Source: Isosphaera pallida ATCC 43644 (GTDB taxonomy: Bacteria > Planctomycetota > Planctomycetia > Isosphaerales > Isosphaeraceae). Taken from it: 64,000 bases of DNA. How positions within the stretch are numbered: the first letter of the stretch is position 1; every line of letters begins with the position of its first letter. Positions 54,793 through 63,796 of this stretch are shown here, piece after piece. The stretch covers positions 2,418,001-2,482,000 of the forward strand of contig NC_014962.1 in the NCBI RefSeq assembly GCF_000186345.1. Direction: 5' to 3'. Under the pieces are notes generated by a model that worked only from the letters and a program-made list of their open reading frames with translations, made no database searches and had not been told where the DNA came from. Made by a program: the position numbers and the translations under genes.

Positions 54793-57087
54793 TTAGACTG
54801 GGCGAACGATCACTTTGAAGCCGCGCACCTCGACCACCTCGATTGCTTGGCCGGGTTCGATGTAACGTCCGTCGGCATCGACGTCAATCAGGATGTCACC
54901 GAAGCGGGCTTTGCCTAATGGTCTCAAGGGGGTAGTCGCTCGTCCCACTTGACCAACCAGAGTCAACAGGGATGGATCGCTGATGACGGGGATCGGTTTG
55001 TCCGGTCCGACGAGTTCGGGATCGAACGGTTCGGGGTCACGGCCGAGGACCATTTTGTTTAGGACGGGAATCCGGTGCACGTATTTGACGAACAGGACCG
55101 CGCCGATCGCCACCGCGGCCATTGTCCCGACCACGCCGGTCAAGGTGTCGCGCAGTTCGCGGTATTCGGCGGTGTCACTGGGCCAGATGAAGGTATGGCT
55201 GGCCATAATGATGCTGAGGAGCATCAGGACTAATCCGGTCGCGCCGAAGACCGCGACGCCGGGGAAGATGAACAACTCCATCAAAAGGCAGAGCAACCCG
55301 ACCACGAAGAGGATGATTTCTAGGCCGGTGGCGGTTCCACCCAGGTAGTGGCTCCAGAAGAAGAGTAGGAAGGCCAGCAGCGAGGTGATCGCAGGAATGC
55401 CTACCCCTGGCAGCTTGAGTTCCACCACCAGCATGAAGAGTCCCACGAACAGCAGGACTGCGCTCATGAAGGGGGTGGTCAGGAAGGTGACGAGTGAATC
55501 GACCCAGGTGGGGGATTGGCGGGGTACGGCTTGGCCGGAGAGGCCCAGATGGGTTAGCAGCGTCTCGTCGTTTTCCGCCTTCGCGCTGGCGAGGTTGACC
55601 GCCACCGCCTCTTCGGCGCTCAGACCCAGCACGTCGCCGGCTTTGTGCCAGGGGCCTTGCACCGCGTAGCGCTGGGGTTGGGCTTGAGCCGCCGATTCTT
55701 CCAGGATGACCACTGCCCCGGTGTCGTTGTCCTTTGCCTGCACCAAGGTGATGCCGGGATCGACCATTGCTCGGGCGATGGCGGGATTGTGGCCGTTCTG
55801 CTTGGCCAGGGTCTCCAGACGATCGGCCAGGAGATTGATTTCGGCGTCGCTTAGATCGGTGCCGCTGCCGTTGCGCCGGGTTTGATGCGAGCGGATGTCG
55901 CCCAGGCGGGCTCCGGTCCGCATCACAATCTCGTCGCAGGCGAAGACCGGCAGCGTCGCCACGTTGACCGCTTCGTGGACGTAGGCGACTGTCCGTGCCT
56001 CGCCAAGTTGGGCGATGGTGTCGGCCAGGGTGTCGGCGGCCGTGATCATGCCTCCGTTGCTGTCGAACTCGAAGAGGAAGAGGTTGTGACCAGCCTGACG
56101 GGCCTGAAGGATCCGTCGCCGCAACGAGTCGGCCGACATGGTGGTGATCATCCCGCGCACGTCGATCCAGACGGGATTGAGCTTGCCGAGTTGAGATGGA
56201 TCGTTGAGCGCCAGTTGGTTGTCGAGGCGGTAGAGGGCCTGAAGTTGACGGGGATCGTCGATGGTTCGCTTGGAGACGCGCCAATCGGCAGCGAGTTCAG
56301 CGGTGAGAACGCCTTTGCCGCCGGGCGGCCAGGCGGTGGTTTGCTCGCGGATATCGGGGTGGGTTTGGCGGAAGGCCTCCAGGTCACGGGCGAACACAAA
56401 GTGGGAGACCCCGTCAGCGGTAATGACCCGTCGCAGGTCTTCCTCGGGCGAGAGTAAACCCAGAATCAGACCTCGGTCGATCACTCCGTCGCGGGCCAGC
56501 AGCGACGCCAGGCTCTCCTTCTCGTCGGGCGGCAGAATCTCGCCCGGCGGCACCACGGGGCCGATCGCGCCGGCAGGCCCCATCACCAGTTCGTCACCCG
56601 CCAAGGCCGCAAGCGCGGCGTAGCCGGTGAGCGGTTCGGCGACATAGACCACCCGGAAGCGGGCTTGGGCCGTTTGGCGACTGATCAAACGGATCAGGTC
56701 ACGCGCCGTGCCCAGACTGGTTTGGCCCGGCGGGGTACCTCTGGAGGCTATCTCGAAGATCAGCGTGGGCCGACGACCCGCGGCCGACTCGGTGTTGAGG
56801 TAGTCGCGCACCACGGCGGAGAGGTCTTGCAAGGTCTGGGTGGTGATGGGTTCGGCCACCAGGAAGCGGCGACCGGGATTACCTGCCTCGCCCTTGGCGG
56901 CGGCTTTGTCCTCTTGAGCCAAGGCCGACGACCACGCCAACGCCATCCCAATCCAAGTTGATATCAATATTGAAACGAGGCCGTTCCACCGACCAACCCC
57001 GATTCCCAATCCACCCTTGAATCGAGCCGATCCCGGTCGATCCTTCCCGATCGAACCGACACGACGTGAAGGCGACGGCGACAACAT
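54793..57087 (-). CDS. NfeD-family membrane protein with degenerate ClpP-like protease domains
   Basis: 764 residues. A signal segment (NGLVSILISTWIGMALAWSSALAQ) is followed by two regions resembling ClpP-class NfeD proteases, then about five membrane helices and a C-terminal OB-fold domain (RATTPLRPLGKARFGDILIDV). In the family, the nucleophile serine precedes an Ala-Gly about ten residues ahead of Asp-Glu. Here the matching positions are glycine in the first region (LTGYAALAALAGDE) and asparagine in the second (AVNVATLPVFACDE), so proteolysis is doubtful. It may act as a scaffold with the short NfeD protein downstream. Confidence 0.82.
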   Translation of the reverse strand: MLSPSPSRRVGSIGKDRPGSARFKGGLGIGVGRWNGLVSILISTWIGMALAWSSALAQEDKAAAKGEAGNPGRRFLVAEPITTQTLQDLSAVVRDYLNTESAAGRRPTLIFEIASRGTPPGQTSLGTARDLIRLISRQTAQARFRVVYVAEPLTGYAALAALAGDELVMGPAGAIGPVVPPGEILPPDEKESLASLLARDGVIDRGLILGLLSPEEDLRRVITADGVSHFVFARDLEAFRQTHPDIREQTTAWPPGGKGVLTAELAADWRVSKRTIDDPRQLQALYRLDNQLALNDPSQLGKLNPVWIDVRGMITTMSADSLRRRILQARQAGHNLFLFEFDSNGGMITAADTLADTIAQLGEARTVAYVHEAVNVATLPVFACDEIVMRTGARLGDIRSHQTRRNGSGTDLSDAEINLLADRLETLAKQNGHNPAIARAMVDPGITLVQAKDNDTGAVVILEESAAQAQPQRYAVQGPWHKAGDVLGLSAEEAVAVNLASAKAENDETLLTHLGLSGQAVPRQSPTWVDSLVTFLTTPFMSAVLLFVGLFMLVVELKLPGVGIPAITSLLAFLLFFWSHYLGGTATGLEIILFVVGLLCLLMELFIFPGVAVFGATGLVLMLLSIIMASHTFIWPSDTAEYRELRDTLTGVVGTMAAVAIGAVLFVKYVHRIPVLNKMVLGRDPEPFDPELVGPDKPIPVISDPSLLTLVGQVGRATTPLRPLGKARFGDILIDVDADGRYIEPGQAIEVVEVRGFKVIVRPV

Positions 57088-57459
57088 GCGGCTTCTCCCG
57101 ATGCCAAACGACCGCGCGGATCGAACCTACTTTGACCAATCAATCCGACCGTGGCCGGCCTTAACCTCACCACAACCCAACCCTCTCCCTTCAACTCAAC
57201 CCGTTGCTCGCGATGCCGGCCTCCCAGCACGTGGTCTTGGCCAGACCATGCCAGGTACTCGGATTCCGAGAAAGGACCGTTTATTGGCGGTCCACGGTGG
57301 TGAATAGTCTCTGGAACAGGGGTCGAGATCGTGGAACTCAATCGAGATTGTAGAAGTTACTGGGGCCGATCGTCAAACTTGAGCTTGATTCAATCCCACT
57401 TCCCATTCGGCGAGGCGGGCATCGTGTCCCGCTCATTCGAGTTCCGGCCTGGCAGCCCC
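57088..57459. other. Intergenic region upstream of the NfeD gene and tRNA-His
   Basis: 372 bases of divergent promoter territory. No gene was recognised. The tRNA promoter is annotated separately. Confidence 0.45.
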
Positions 57460-57488
57460 TTGACTTCCCCCAGAACCGTCGTTAAGCT
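57460..57488 (+). promoter_or_regulatory. Predicted sigma-70-type promoter of tRNA-His
   Basis: TTGACT (57460-57465) and TAAGCT (57483-57488) are separated by 17 bases, and the tRNA starts 15 bases after the -10. The -35 matches five of six consensus bases; the -10 is weaker. Confidence 0.45.
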
Positions 57489-57502
57489 TCGGACGCGAAG
57501 AT

Positions 57503-57576
57503 GGTGCGTGTGGCCTAGCGGTTAAGGCACCAGATTGTGGATCTGGGTATCGCGGGTTCGAATCCCGTCACGCACC
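57503..57576 (+). tRNA. tRNA-His (GTG anticodon)
   Basis: A complete cloverleaf. The acceptor GTGCGTG (57504-57510) pairs with CACGCAC (57569-57575). The extra G at 57503 opposite C at 57576 is the position -1 pair specific to tRNA-His. The anticodon loop TTGTGGA gives GTG at 57537-57539, and the T arm contains GGGTTCGAATCCC. CCA is not encoded. A promoter lies before it and a terminator after it. Confidence 0.98.
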
Positions 57577-57607
57577 CTTCCGTCGCTGCCACCCATGCCC
57601 GCCCGAT

Positions 57608-57642
57608 CCCACCGGTTTTCCGATCCGGTGGGTTGTTTATTT
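57608..57642 (+). terminator. Intrinsic terminator after tRNA-His
   Basis: Eight-pair GC-rich stem, CCCACCGG (57608-57615) with CCGGTGGG (57625-57632), nine-base loop, followed by TTGTTTATTT. Confidence 0.85.
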
Positions 57643-57701
57643 CCTCGGCATCACGCGACGTGGTTGGGTCGTCTGTTTGGGTTCGACTCACTCCATCAGT
57701 A

Positions 57702-59954
57702 TCAATGGTTAGAACGCCAATCGGCGAATCCCAAGTTGCCCGCCTCGTCCTTGGCGCGAAGGCGGACCCAACGCGGGGGGGCGTGGGGGTCTAACGGCAG
57801 AACCACCTCGATGGTCTTGCGATCATAAAGGCCGGTCGTGGGAAAGAGGGGTTGCCAGGGGCCGCCATCGAGCGCTGCTTCGACACCGACAATTCGGCTG
57901 GAGGCATCCCGAACGACAATACGCAGAGCGTCGCGGTTGGTGTCTTGAGCTTGGGGTTGGACCAGGGGGGCGTCGAAGTCGATCATCAAGGGAGGGCCGA
58001 CCAACACGGTCTCAAACGCCTCGGCGGCCGGGTTGGCCGCGCGGTCGTCGGCGGTCACTCGGAAACGGTAGCGGCCCGAGGCCACGGTTGCGGGGTCCCA
58101 GGTGAACTTGGGTTCGTTGAGCGGGGCATCGCGGCGGGTCAGTTCCACCGCGTCGGAGTCCGGATCGCCCTCGCGGACCAAAAAGACCCGAAAGCGAAGG
58201 GGATCGTCGTTGGGGTCGGACGCCTTCCACTTGAGTTCGAGGCTGCCGGGATTGATTCCTCCAACTCGTCGAGGATGATCGAGCGACTCCAACGCGGGTG
58301 GTTGGTTGAGCGTCTGGTACGAGACGGTCACGCTGTGAATCTGGGGTGTTTGTGAAGGGTCGCGGGTGGCGAGGGTCAGACGCCATTGCAGGAAGCGCCA
58401 AGGGGCGGTGGTGGCTTGGGCGAAGGTAGCCGGGTCGCTCCAGGCGGTCCAGGTGGCGTCGGGCTCAGCGGTGCGTCCCACGCGGACCTCGACGGCGATC
58501 TCGGTTCCCTCCGGTTGGACGGCGTCGAGTTCGACCCGCCCTAACCGGGCGGGCAACTTGGCGTCGAATACGCCGGACTCGATCCGCCCAGTTTGGCGAT
58601 GGTGGGGAGTGAGGAGCGCCATCAGGGGCGGATCGCCCGCGGCGACCAGAACGGCCCCCTCCCCGGCGTGAGTTAGGGCAGTCACGGCTTCGCGGTCGAA
58701 GCGGGCTAGCAGCGTGGCCGAGGCGGGGTCTGGCTCTGAGGTTGTTGCGGAGTCGCCGATCGTGCGGGGTCTCAGTTCTAAAAGCCGTCCCTCGGGACGC
58801 AACCCCACCAGCAGCGCCGCGTCCTCCCCCTGACCGTGCTGGATCAAGGCATGAACCAGGAATGATCCCTTGAGTCGCTCCCGAGCGGCCGAGCGGCCTT
58901 GGGGGTCGAGTTGGACCACCACGTTGGTCGCGGCGTTGAGATCGGCGGTGTTGGTGTTGGGCGGCGAGGAGGCGGCGCTGCTGGTGGGTCCGCCCTCGAC
59001 CCCGGCGGTGCCGGCGTAGAGTTGGCCGTCGGGACCGAAGCTCAGGGCGTGGATCTCAGTTCGGGACGCTTGATGCAAAATCTCGAACGTTGATTCACCG
59101 GGAGCTAGCCGGGCGACCACCCCCGCGCCGTCGGTACCCACGACGACGCCGCCCGCAGGGTCAGCGATGATGCTCAGGAGGTGACGGCGGGGCAGGGCGG
59201 CAACCTTTTCCCAAACGGCTTTTTCGGGAAGCGGGTCAGCCACGCGGCGGTACAGCCCCCCTTCGGGACCGGTGGCGGCCCAGAGGGTCCCCGCTTTGTC
59301 AAAGGCGAGTCCCCACACATAACTCACCGGGGGGGCGATCAACTCGGTCCGCGGTGGACGAGCGGTGACCTCGACCACTTTGCCGTGGGGTCCGGTGCCC
59401 ACCCAAACCGTGCCGTCGGGTCCGACCGCCAAATCAAGAGCTTGGAGGTCGCCGGTCTCGACCGTCTCGGTCCAACCGTTCTCGGGGAGGGGGCCCGCGA
59501 CCGAAACCGGAGGATGAACGAAGACTCGGCCCGCCGAGCCGGTCGCGGCGAAGACCCGGCCATCCCCGCCCACGGCCAACGCCCAGATCGGCCCCTCCTC
59601 CGGCGCGGACATGCGGCGGATGCGCGGGGCCAGCCTCACCGATCCCTCCGCGGTGGCGACCACCCCCTCAAGCCTGGTCGTTCTCCAAGCGGAGGCCTGC
59701 TCAGTTTTCCAAAAGCGGGGATCGCCGCCGGTCGCCTCGATCGCGTGCGTTAATATCATCATTCCAAATCCAAATCCGATCCCACGGCATAGCCATCTCC
59801 GTGGGACAAAACGACGGGCCCGATCAGCAGCGACGCGGTTCACGATCGGCGAACTCCTTGGCGAATGGTGGGAAAAACGACCAACCGGACCTGGATGCTC
59901 CGGGTTGGACAATGAGGGTGAGACCACAACCGGCGCGTGGAGAGCGGTGGTCAC
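57702..59954 (-). CDS. Exported beta-propeller-like protein with C-terminal immunoglobulin-like domains, function unknown
   Basis: 750 residues. A hydrophobic stretch near residue 57 (CRGIGFGFGMMILTHAIEATGG) may be a signal or anchor. Residues about 110-450 repeat short blades such as IWALAVGGDGRVFAATGSAGRV and LDLAVGPDGTVWVGTGPHGKV, as in propellers of ligand-binding or sensor proteins. The C-terminal third has beta-sandwich-like stretches (LELKWKASDPNDDPLRFRVF, SGRYRFRVTADDRA, RWVRLRAKDEAGN) that look fibronectin-like. The exact family is not recognised. It converges on tRNA-His. Confidence 0.7.
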   Translation of the reverse strand: MTTALHAPVVVSPSLSNPEHPGPVGRFSHHSPRSSPIVNRVAADRARRFVPRRWLCRGIGFGFGMMILTHAIEATGGDPRFWKTEQASAWRTTRLEGVVATAEGSVRLAPRIRRMSAPEEGPIWALAVGGDGRVFAATGSAGRVFVHPPVSVAGPLPENGWTETVETGDLQALDLAVGPDGTVWVGTGPHGKVVEVTARPPRTELIAPPVSYVWGLAFDKAGTLWAATGPEGGLYRRVADPLPEKAVWEKVAALPRRHLLSIIADPAGGVVVGTDGAGVVARLAPGESTFEILHQASRTEIHALSFGPDGQLYAGTAGVEGGPTSSAASSPPNTNTADLNAATNVVVQLDPQGRSAARERLKGSFLVHALIQHGQGEDAALLVGLRPEGRLLELRPRTIGDSATTSEPDPASATLLARFDREAVTALTHAGEGAVLVAAGDPPLMALLTPHHRQTGRIESGVFDAKLPARLGRVELDAVQPEGTEIAVEVRVGRTAEPDATWTAWSDPATFAQATTAPWRFLQWRLTLATRDPSQTPQIHSVTVSYQTLNQPPALESLDHPRRVGGINPGSLELKWKASDPNDDPLRFRVFLVREGDPDSDAVELTRRDAPLNEPKFTWDPATVASGRYRFRVTADDRAANPAAEAFETVLVGPPLMIDFDAPLVQPQAQDTNRDALRIVVRDASSRIVGVEAALDGGPWQPLFPTTGLYDRKTIEVVLPLDPHAPPRWVRLRAKDEAGNLGFADWRSNH

Positions 59955-60366
59955 TCAGCACGTCAGCGTAGCGGATTGATCCTTGAGTAAGAAGGAATTG
60001 CCGGCACTTTCGGCTTCATCTTTATCGAAGCGAACGCGGGGGCGGCGGGCAGTGCGGGATGGGTGGCACGACGTCGTCCATCGGTACGACTAGCGCCAAC
60101 GACACGCAGTGCGTCTGGCCTGATTGACGAATCGCAACCAATCCCGCATGATTTCGGAGTGGGACCGGCTCCCGAAGAGATCCGGGAAACCTTATGATTC
60201 CTGTGAAGGACGGGGGATTGAACGGCGTTTCACCGTTCCGGGAGGTGATCCGGCCTCGCCCTCCCGATCGCGTTTTCCTCCCCCCTTTCGTGTTCGATCC
60301 CATTGGCCGAACGGACTCGAAACGAGACCTCTTCCCTTGCCAACTCCACCCCCCTTGACCGCTTCG
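59955..60366. other. Intergenic region upstream of the PIG-L gene
   Basis: 412 bases between divergent genes. The PIG-L frame is open from 60124, but residues before 60367 look random. No RNA or repeat is seen. Confidence 0.45.
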
Positions 60367-61326
60367 ATGCAAGCGGTCTTCGAACAAATGATCCGCGTGG
60401 TGCGCGACACCGGATCGCACGGTCAACTCGAAGACGTGCGCGATCGCCTCAACGCGGTGGTCAAGGACGACCGCCCTTTGACGATCCTCTGCCCTCACGC
60501 CGACGACGGTGCGATCACTGCGGCCTGTCTGCTGCACGAGTACGCGGTGCGTCGTCGGTTGCCGGTCGTCGAGGTTCTTGTCTTCGCCGGCGAGCGCAAT
60601 GTCGCGGCCCCCTGGCTCAATGATCAAAAGAAGGTGTCGGTGCGCGAAAGCGAATTCCGGCTGGAATGCAACGTGCTGGGAGCCGAGGCGGTGATCTGGG
60701 ACCTCAACGCCTACCGCAACCCTGGCTACGAGCCGGCCCCCGGCGATCTGGAAAAGGTTGCCGATTGGTTCTGCACCCGCACCCCAGGCGCGCTGATTGT
60801 GCCCCCCTCCAGCGACGCCCACCTCGCCCACCGCATGACCCGAGCCTACGCCGCCGGCGGCCTGGTTGCCGCCGGTCTGCGCGACACGTTAGTTCTCTCG
60901 GGCTGGACCCCCTGGGGGCCGCTCTCCCGCCCCAACGCCTACTTCACCTACGACGGCGAGGCCGAACGCACCAAAGAGTGGGCCATCCACTGCCACGCCT
61001 CCCAGGTTTTGCTCACCGACTACACCGAATTTTGCACCCATCTGGGACGCGCTTACGCTGCCCTCACCCGCGAATGGGCCGAAGGTCACACCATCACCGG
61101 GCGCGCCCACAAGCGCGCAAGCGAGTCGTTCGTAGGGGTCGAACTCTTCGAGATCGAAACCTACAACCCCTCCTTGTTCGACATGAACCGCGACCCTATC
61201 CAACGCGCGCTGGGAATCCTCAACGGCCAGCTGCCGGTCAACCCTGCCGACTCCTCCTGCTTGTCAAGCTCCTCCTCGCAGACAGGCAAACGCCCCGCGT
61301 CCGAGTCGCCCGTCCCGGCATCCTGA
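60367..61326 (+). CDS. PIG-L/LmbE family deacetylase
   Basis: 319 residues from the ATG at 60367; no strong Shine-Dalgarno is visible, so an earlier start is possible. Zinc-dependent N-deacetylase fold: PHADDGAI supplies the His and Asp-Asp of the usual PHPDDE motif, and PPSSDAHLAHRMTR supplies the second DxHxxH motif. Members remove acetyl groups from GlcNAc-linked substrates such as phosphatidylinositol, mycothiol or bacillithiol precursors or free sugars. nagB follows 164 bases downstream on the same strand, which suggests an amino-sugar substrate; this is inference. Confidence 0.88.
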   Translation: MQAVFEQMIRVVRDTGSHGQLEDVRDRLNAVVKDDRPLTILCPHADDGAITAACLLHEYAVRRRLPVVEVLVFAGERNVAAPWLNDQKKVSVRESEFRLECNVLGAEAVIWDLNAYRNPGYEPAPGDLEKVADWFCTRTPGALIVPPSSDAHLAHRMTRAYAAGGLVAAGLRDTLVLSGWTPWGPLSRPNAYFTYDGEAERTKEWAIHCHASQVLLTDYTEFCTHLGRAYAALTREWAEGHTITGRAHKRASESFVGVELFEIETYNPSLFDMNRDPIQRALGILNGQLPVNPADSSCLSSSSSQTGKRPASESPVPAS

Positions 61327-61490
61327 GTCGGAGGTCGCCGTGGGATGGATGTGTTGATGAACTCCAAGTCGGTTTACCGCCTAGCGCGTCGGGGTACTCA
61401 GATGATTTAGTTCGTTGGTGTGTGTGTTCTCCTTGTTGGATGTTCCTCACCGCTGTCGCGTTCCGGTTTCGCTCGCCCCGAGTTCTCCCC

Positions 61491-62318
61491 ATGCTTGAAC
61501 CGTCCATCCGTCAGGAAACCCGACATCGGGGTTTGACGCTCATTGTGGCCGCCACAGCCCACGATGCGGCTCTCACCGCGGCCCGAATCATCCAGGGAAT
61601 TGTCAACGAAGCCGATCGCCGTCACGTTAAGGCCACCCTTGGCCTAGCCACTGGCAAAACCCCTCAAGCCATTTACGCTGAGCTTGTCCGCGCCCACCGC
61701 GACGAGCGGATAAGCTTCCGTCACGTCGTCACCTACAACCTCGACGAGTATTATCCGATCTCGCCGCGCGACCCGCTCAGCTATCGGACCTACATGCATC
61801 GTCATCTCTTCGCGCAGGTTGATCTGCCACCCGAGTCGGCCCATGTGCTGGACGGCTCGGTGCCTCCGGCCTTCGCCGACGAGGCATGTCAATTTTTCGA
61901 CCGTTGGATCGACGCCGACGGCGGCCTCGACCTGCAACTGCTTGGCATCGGCCGCAACGGCCACATCGGCTTCAACGAACCCGAACCCCACCGAAGCGTC
62001 GCCGAGTTCGCCGCGTTGCCATCCCGCAAAGTCACCCTCGACGTGGTGACCCGAGCCGACGCTGCCGCCGACTTCGGCGGCAACCTCGACGCCGTCCCCA
62101 AATACGCCCTCACCGTGGGCCCTCGGGTGATCCTGGCGGCCCGGAGGATCGTCATGGTCGCCCTTGGTTCCTCCAAGGCCCGCATCGTGGCCCGTGCCCT
62201 AACCGAAGACCCCACGACCGAAGTCCCTGCCTCGCTGCTGCAACTGCCCGAAGTCGCCCCCCGGGTCACTTGGATCCTCGACCCCGACGCCGCCTCGCTG
62301 CTGCCGGACTTGACTTGA
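61491..62318 (+). CDS. nagB: Glucosamine-6-phosphate deaminase
   Basis: 275 residues from the ATG at 61491. Converts glucosamine 6-phosphate to fructose 6-phosphate and ammonia. The family features ATGKTPQAIYAELV, TYNLDEYYPISP, LLGIGRNGHIGFNEPEP and the late GPRVILAARRIVMVALGSSKA are present. Length is close to the 266 residues of E. coli. It follows the PIG-L deacetylase gene, and no nagA is visible. No upstream regulator such as NagC is seen. Confidence 0.94.
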   Translation: MLEPSIRQETRHRGLTLIVAATAHDAALTAARIIQGIVNEADRRHVKATLGLATGKTPQAIYAELVRAHRDERISFRHVVTYNLDEYYPISPRDPLSYRTYMHRHLFAQVDLPPESAHVLDGSVPPAFADEACQFFDRWIDADGGLDLQLLGIGRNGHIGFNEPEPHRSVAEFAALPSRKVTLDVVTRADAAADFGGNLDAVPKYALTVGPRVILAARRIVMVALGSSKARIVARALTEDPTTEVPASLLQLPEVAPRVTWILDPDAASLLPDLT

Positions 62319-62838
62319 CGAGACGCGATCTGAACTCGCAACCTCATGCCGGCTTCAACAGCCACCTGGCCATGATTGGGCGTGAGATGTTCACTAACTA
62401 ACGGGTTTTCCCATTCCGATCAACATGGTTGAGGTGCCGCTTAGTCGCGGATTCGTCCCCGAAACAAAGAGCGATCGACCAAGCGCAAGCACACAGCGTA
62501 ACCTACCTGGGCAGAGCCTTGGCTGCTCTTCCCAAGTGCGAGCATCTCATTGTCATCAGTCATCACCAACGAGCAAAGTCACGACACGGTGCCCAATCGA
62601 GACGGCTCCCTCATCAATGTGACCAACGCCCGGAACGGTGTGGGCTATGGGACGTGGATCGACCTCAACGGCGGATCGGACAAAGTGATGGATGACATCG
62701 TTGCGTTGGAAGCCGCCAGGGAAGAGGCGGTGGCGGTGGTCTCCTCTCCATCGCGCGCTCAATGAGCTTAGAGGGGCGGGGGCGAAGTGGGTCTTGTGAA
62801 TGCTTCGGAGCAATTGACAGACGTCATTTGGATTAAAG
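62319..62838. other. Intergenic region between nagB and ssrA
   Basis: 520 bases. A 71-codon frame from a TTG at 62550 (MSSVITNEQSHD) has no family resemblance and no good ribosome-binding site. A short hairpin TGCTTCGGAGCA lies at about 62806. No terminator is convincing. Confidence 0.4.
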
Positions 62839-63223
62839 TGGAGGCGGCGGGAATTGCACCCGCGTCCCGAAATGCATTAAGGAGGGCCTCTACGCGCGTA
62901 GCCAACCTTTGAGTTTTCGTCGCTTTTTCCCCGATTGGCGGGGGTCCAAGCGCTTAGCCCGTCGTGACGTTTAACTCGTGCCGCAACAGGCGGTTAGGCA
63001 CGAGCGATCCCGCATTGGCGAGCACCGGACAAACCCAGCGGGAGGAGGGTTCGTCACGGAGCCGTCTGCAACCGCGATCAAGCGGGGCCGCGATTAGGCG
63101 GCGAGACGGAGAGAGCTGTTGCTCTCGGCAGTTCATTTTTGATCGGCTTTTTACGAGGCCAGCCGACCAACCTCGGCGCGCCACCTCTCCTCTCAGTCAT
63201 CCGGTCGATCCTAGTTCGCCCCC
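62839..63223 (-). ncRNA. ssrA: tmRNA (transfer-messenger RNA)
   Basis: Releases stalled ribosomes and tags the nascent protein. The 5' end GGGGGCGAACTAGGATCGAC matches the usual GGGGNTGNNNNGGATTCGAC, and the 3' end CGGGACGCGGGTGCAATTCC is a tRNA-like T arm followed by CGCCTCC plus discriminator A. G1 to G7 of the 5' end pair with the 3' acceptor (seven pairs, one G:U). CCA is not encoded. The tag frame runs 63129-63097 and reads AESNSSLRLAA, followed by TAA at 63096-63094. An open frame lying over the gene is a shadow. Confidence 0.96.
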
Positions 63224-63796
63224 AATTGTCAAAGAGCCGACGACAAGTCGTCGCGTATCGTGTCGTAAGGAAGACAGTTCACCGCATCGACTGGAGAGTG
63301 TTGCGGGAGTGTGTCCTCAGCAGATTATTCGCAGCGTGGGTGTCCATCTTCAAGAGGAGCGTCGAGATTTTCTTCCCGCGCCCGATTGTGGAAACGAGGC
63401 CACGCTCCAGCGTTCCGACGCGGGGTGGCGATCTCTTGAGGAAAAAATTGGAAATCGTGGTTTACCAAATTGAAGGCTTGGGGTAGCTTGCCGCTCGCCT
63501 GGGAACGTGAGGTGGAAGGTGGGAACGGAATCACCCGTTGCCACGTCACGCCTCAATCGAGTGTTCCCGAATGCCGGTCGGTCCCACGGACCTGGGACGC
63601 TCGCGCCTTGAACCTGTTGGGGTGTCGAACCTGAACTTGAGCCGGTCACGTCTGGCCTCGCCGTGGACCCAAATCCGGCGAGGTCGCGGCGGAACTGGCA
63701 GCCAGGGTCTGACGCCCCATTCTAACCGGGCAAGGTGACGTTGACATGACATCCACGCGACCGGCCGAAGGCCATGCGATCAGGAGGATCATACCA
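63224..63796. other. Intergenic region between ssrA and the last gene
   Basis: 573 bases between divergent genes. Except for the palindrome annotated separately, no feature stands out. Open frames here have no family similarity. Confidence 0.45.
63238..63253. promoter_or_regulatory. 16-base palindrome upstream of ssrA
   Basis: CGACGACAAGTCGTCG is a perfect 7+2+7 inverted repeat, 14 bases upstream of the mature tmRNA 5' end. It may be a processing hairpin of the precursor or an operator. Confidence 0.4.

Noticed and set aside
62550-62765. 71-codon frame starting with TTG
   Set aside because: No ribosome-binding site, no similarity, and only a weak start codon.
62954-63184. 76-codon frame inside the ssrA gene
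   Set aside because: It overlies the tmRNA, whose ends and tag explain the sequence.
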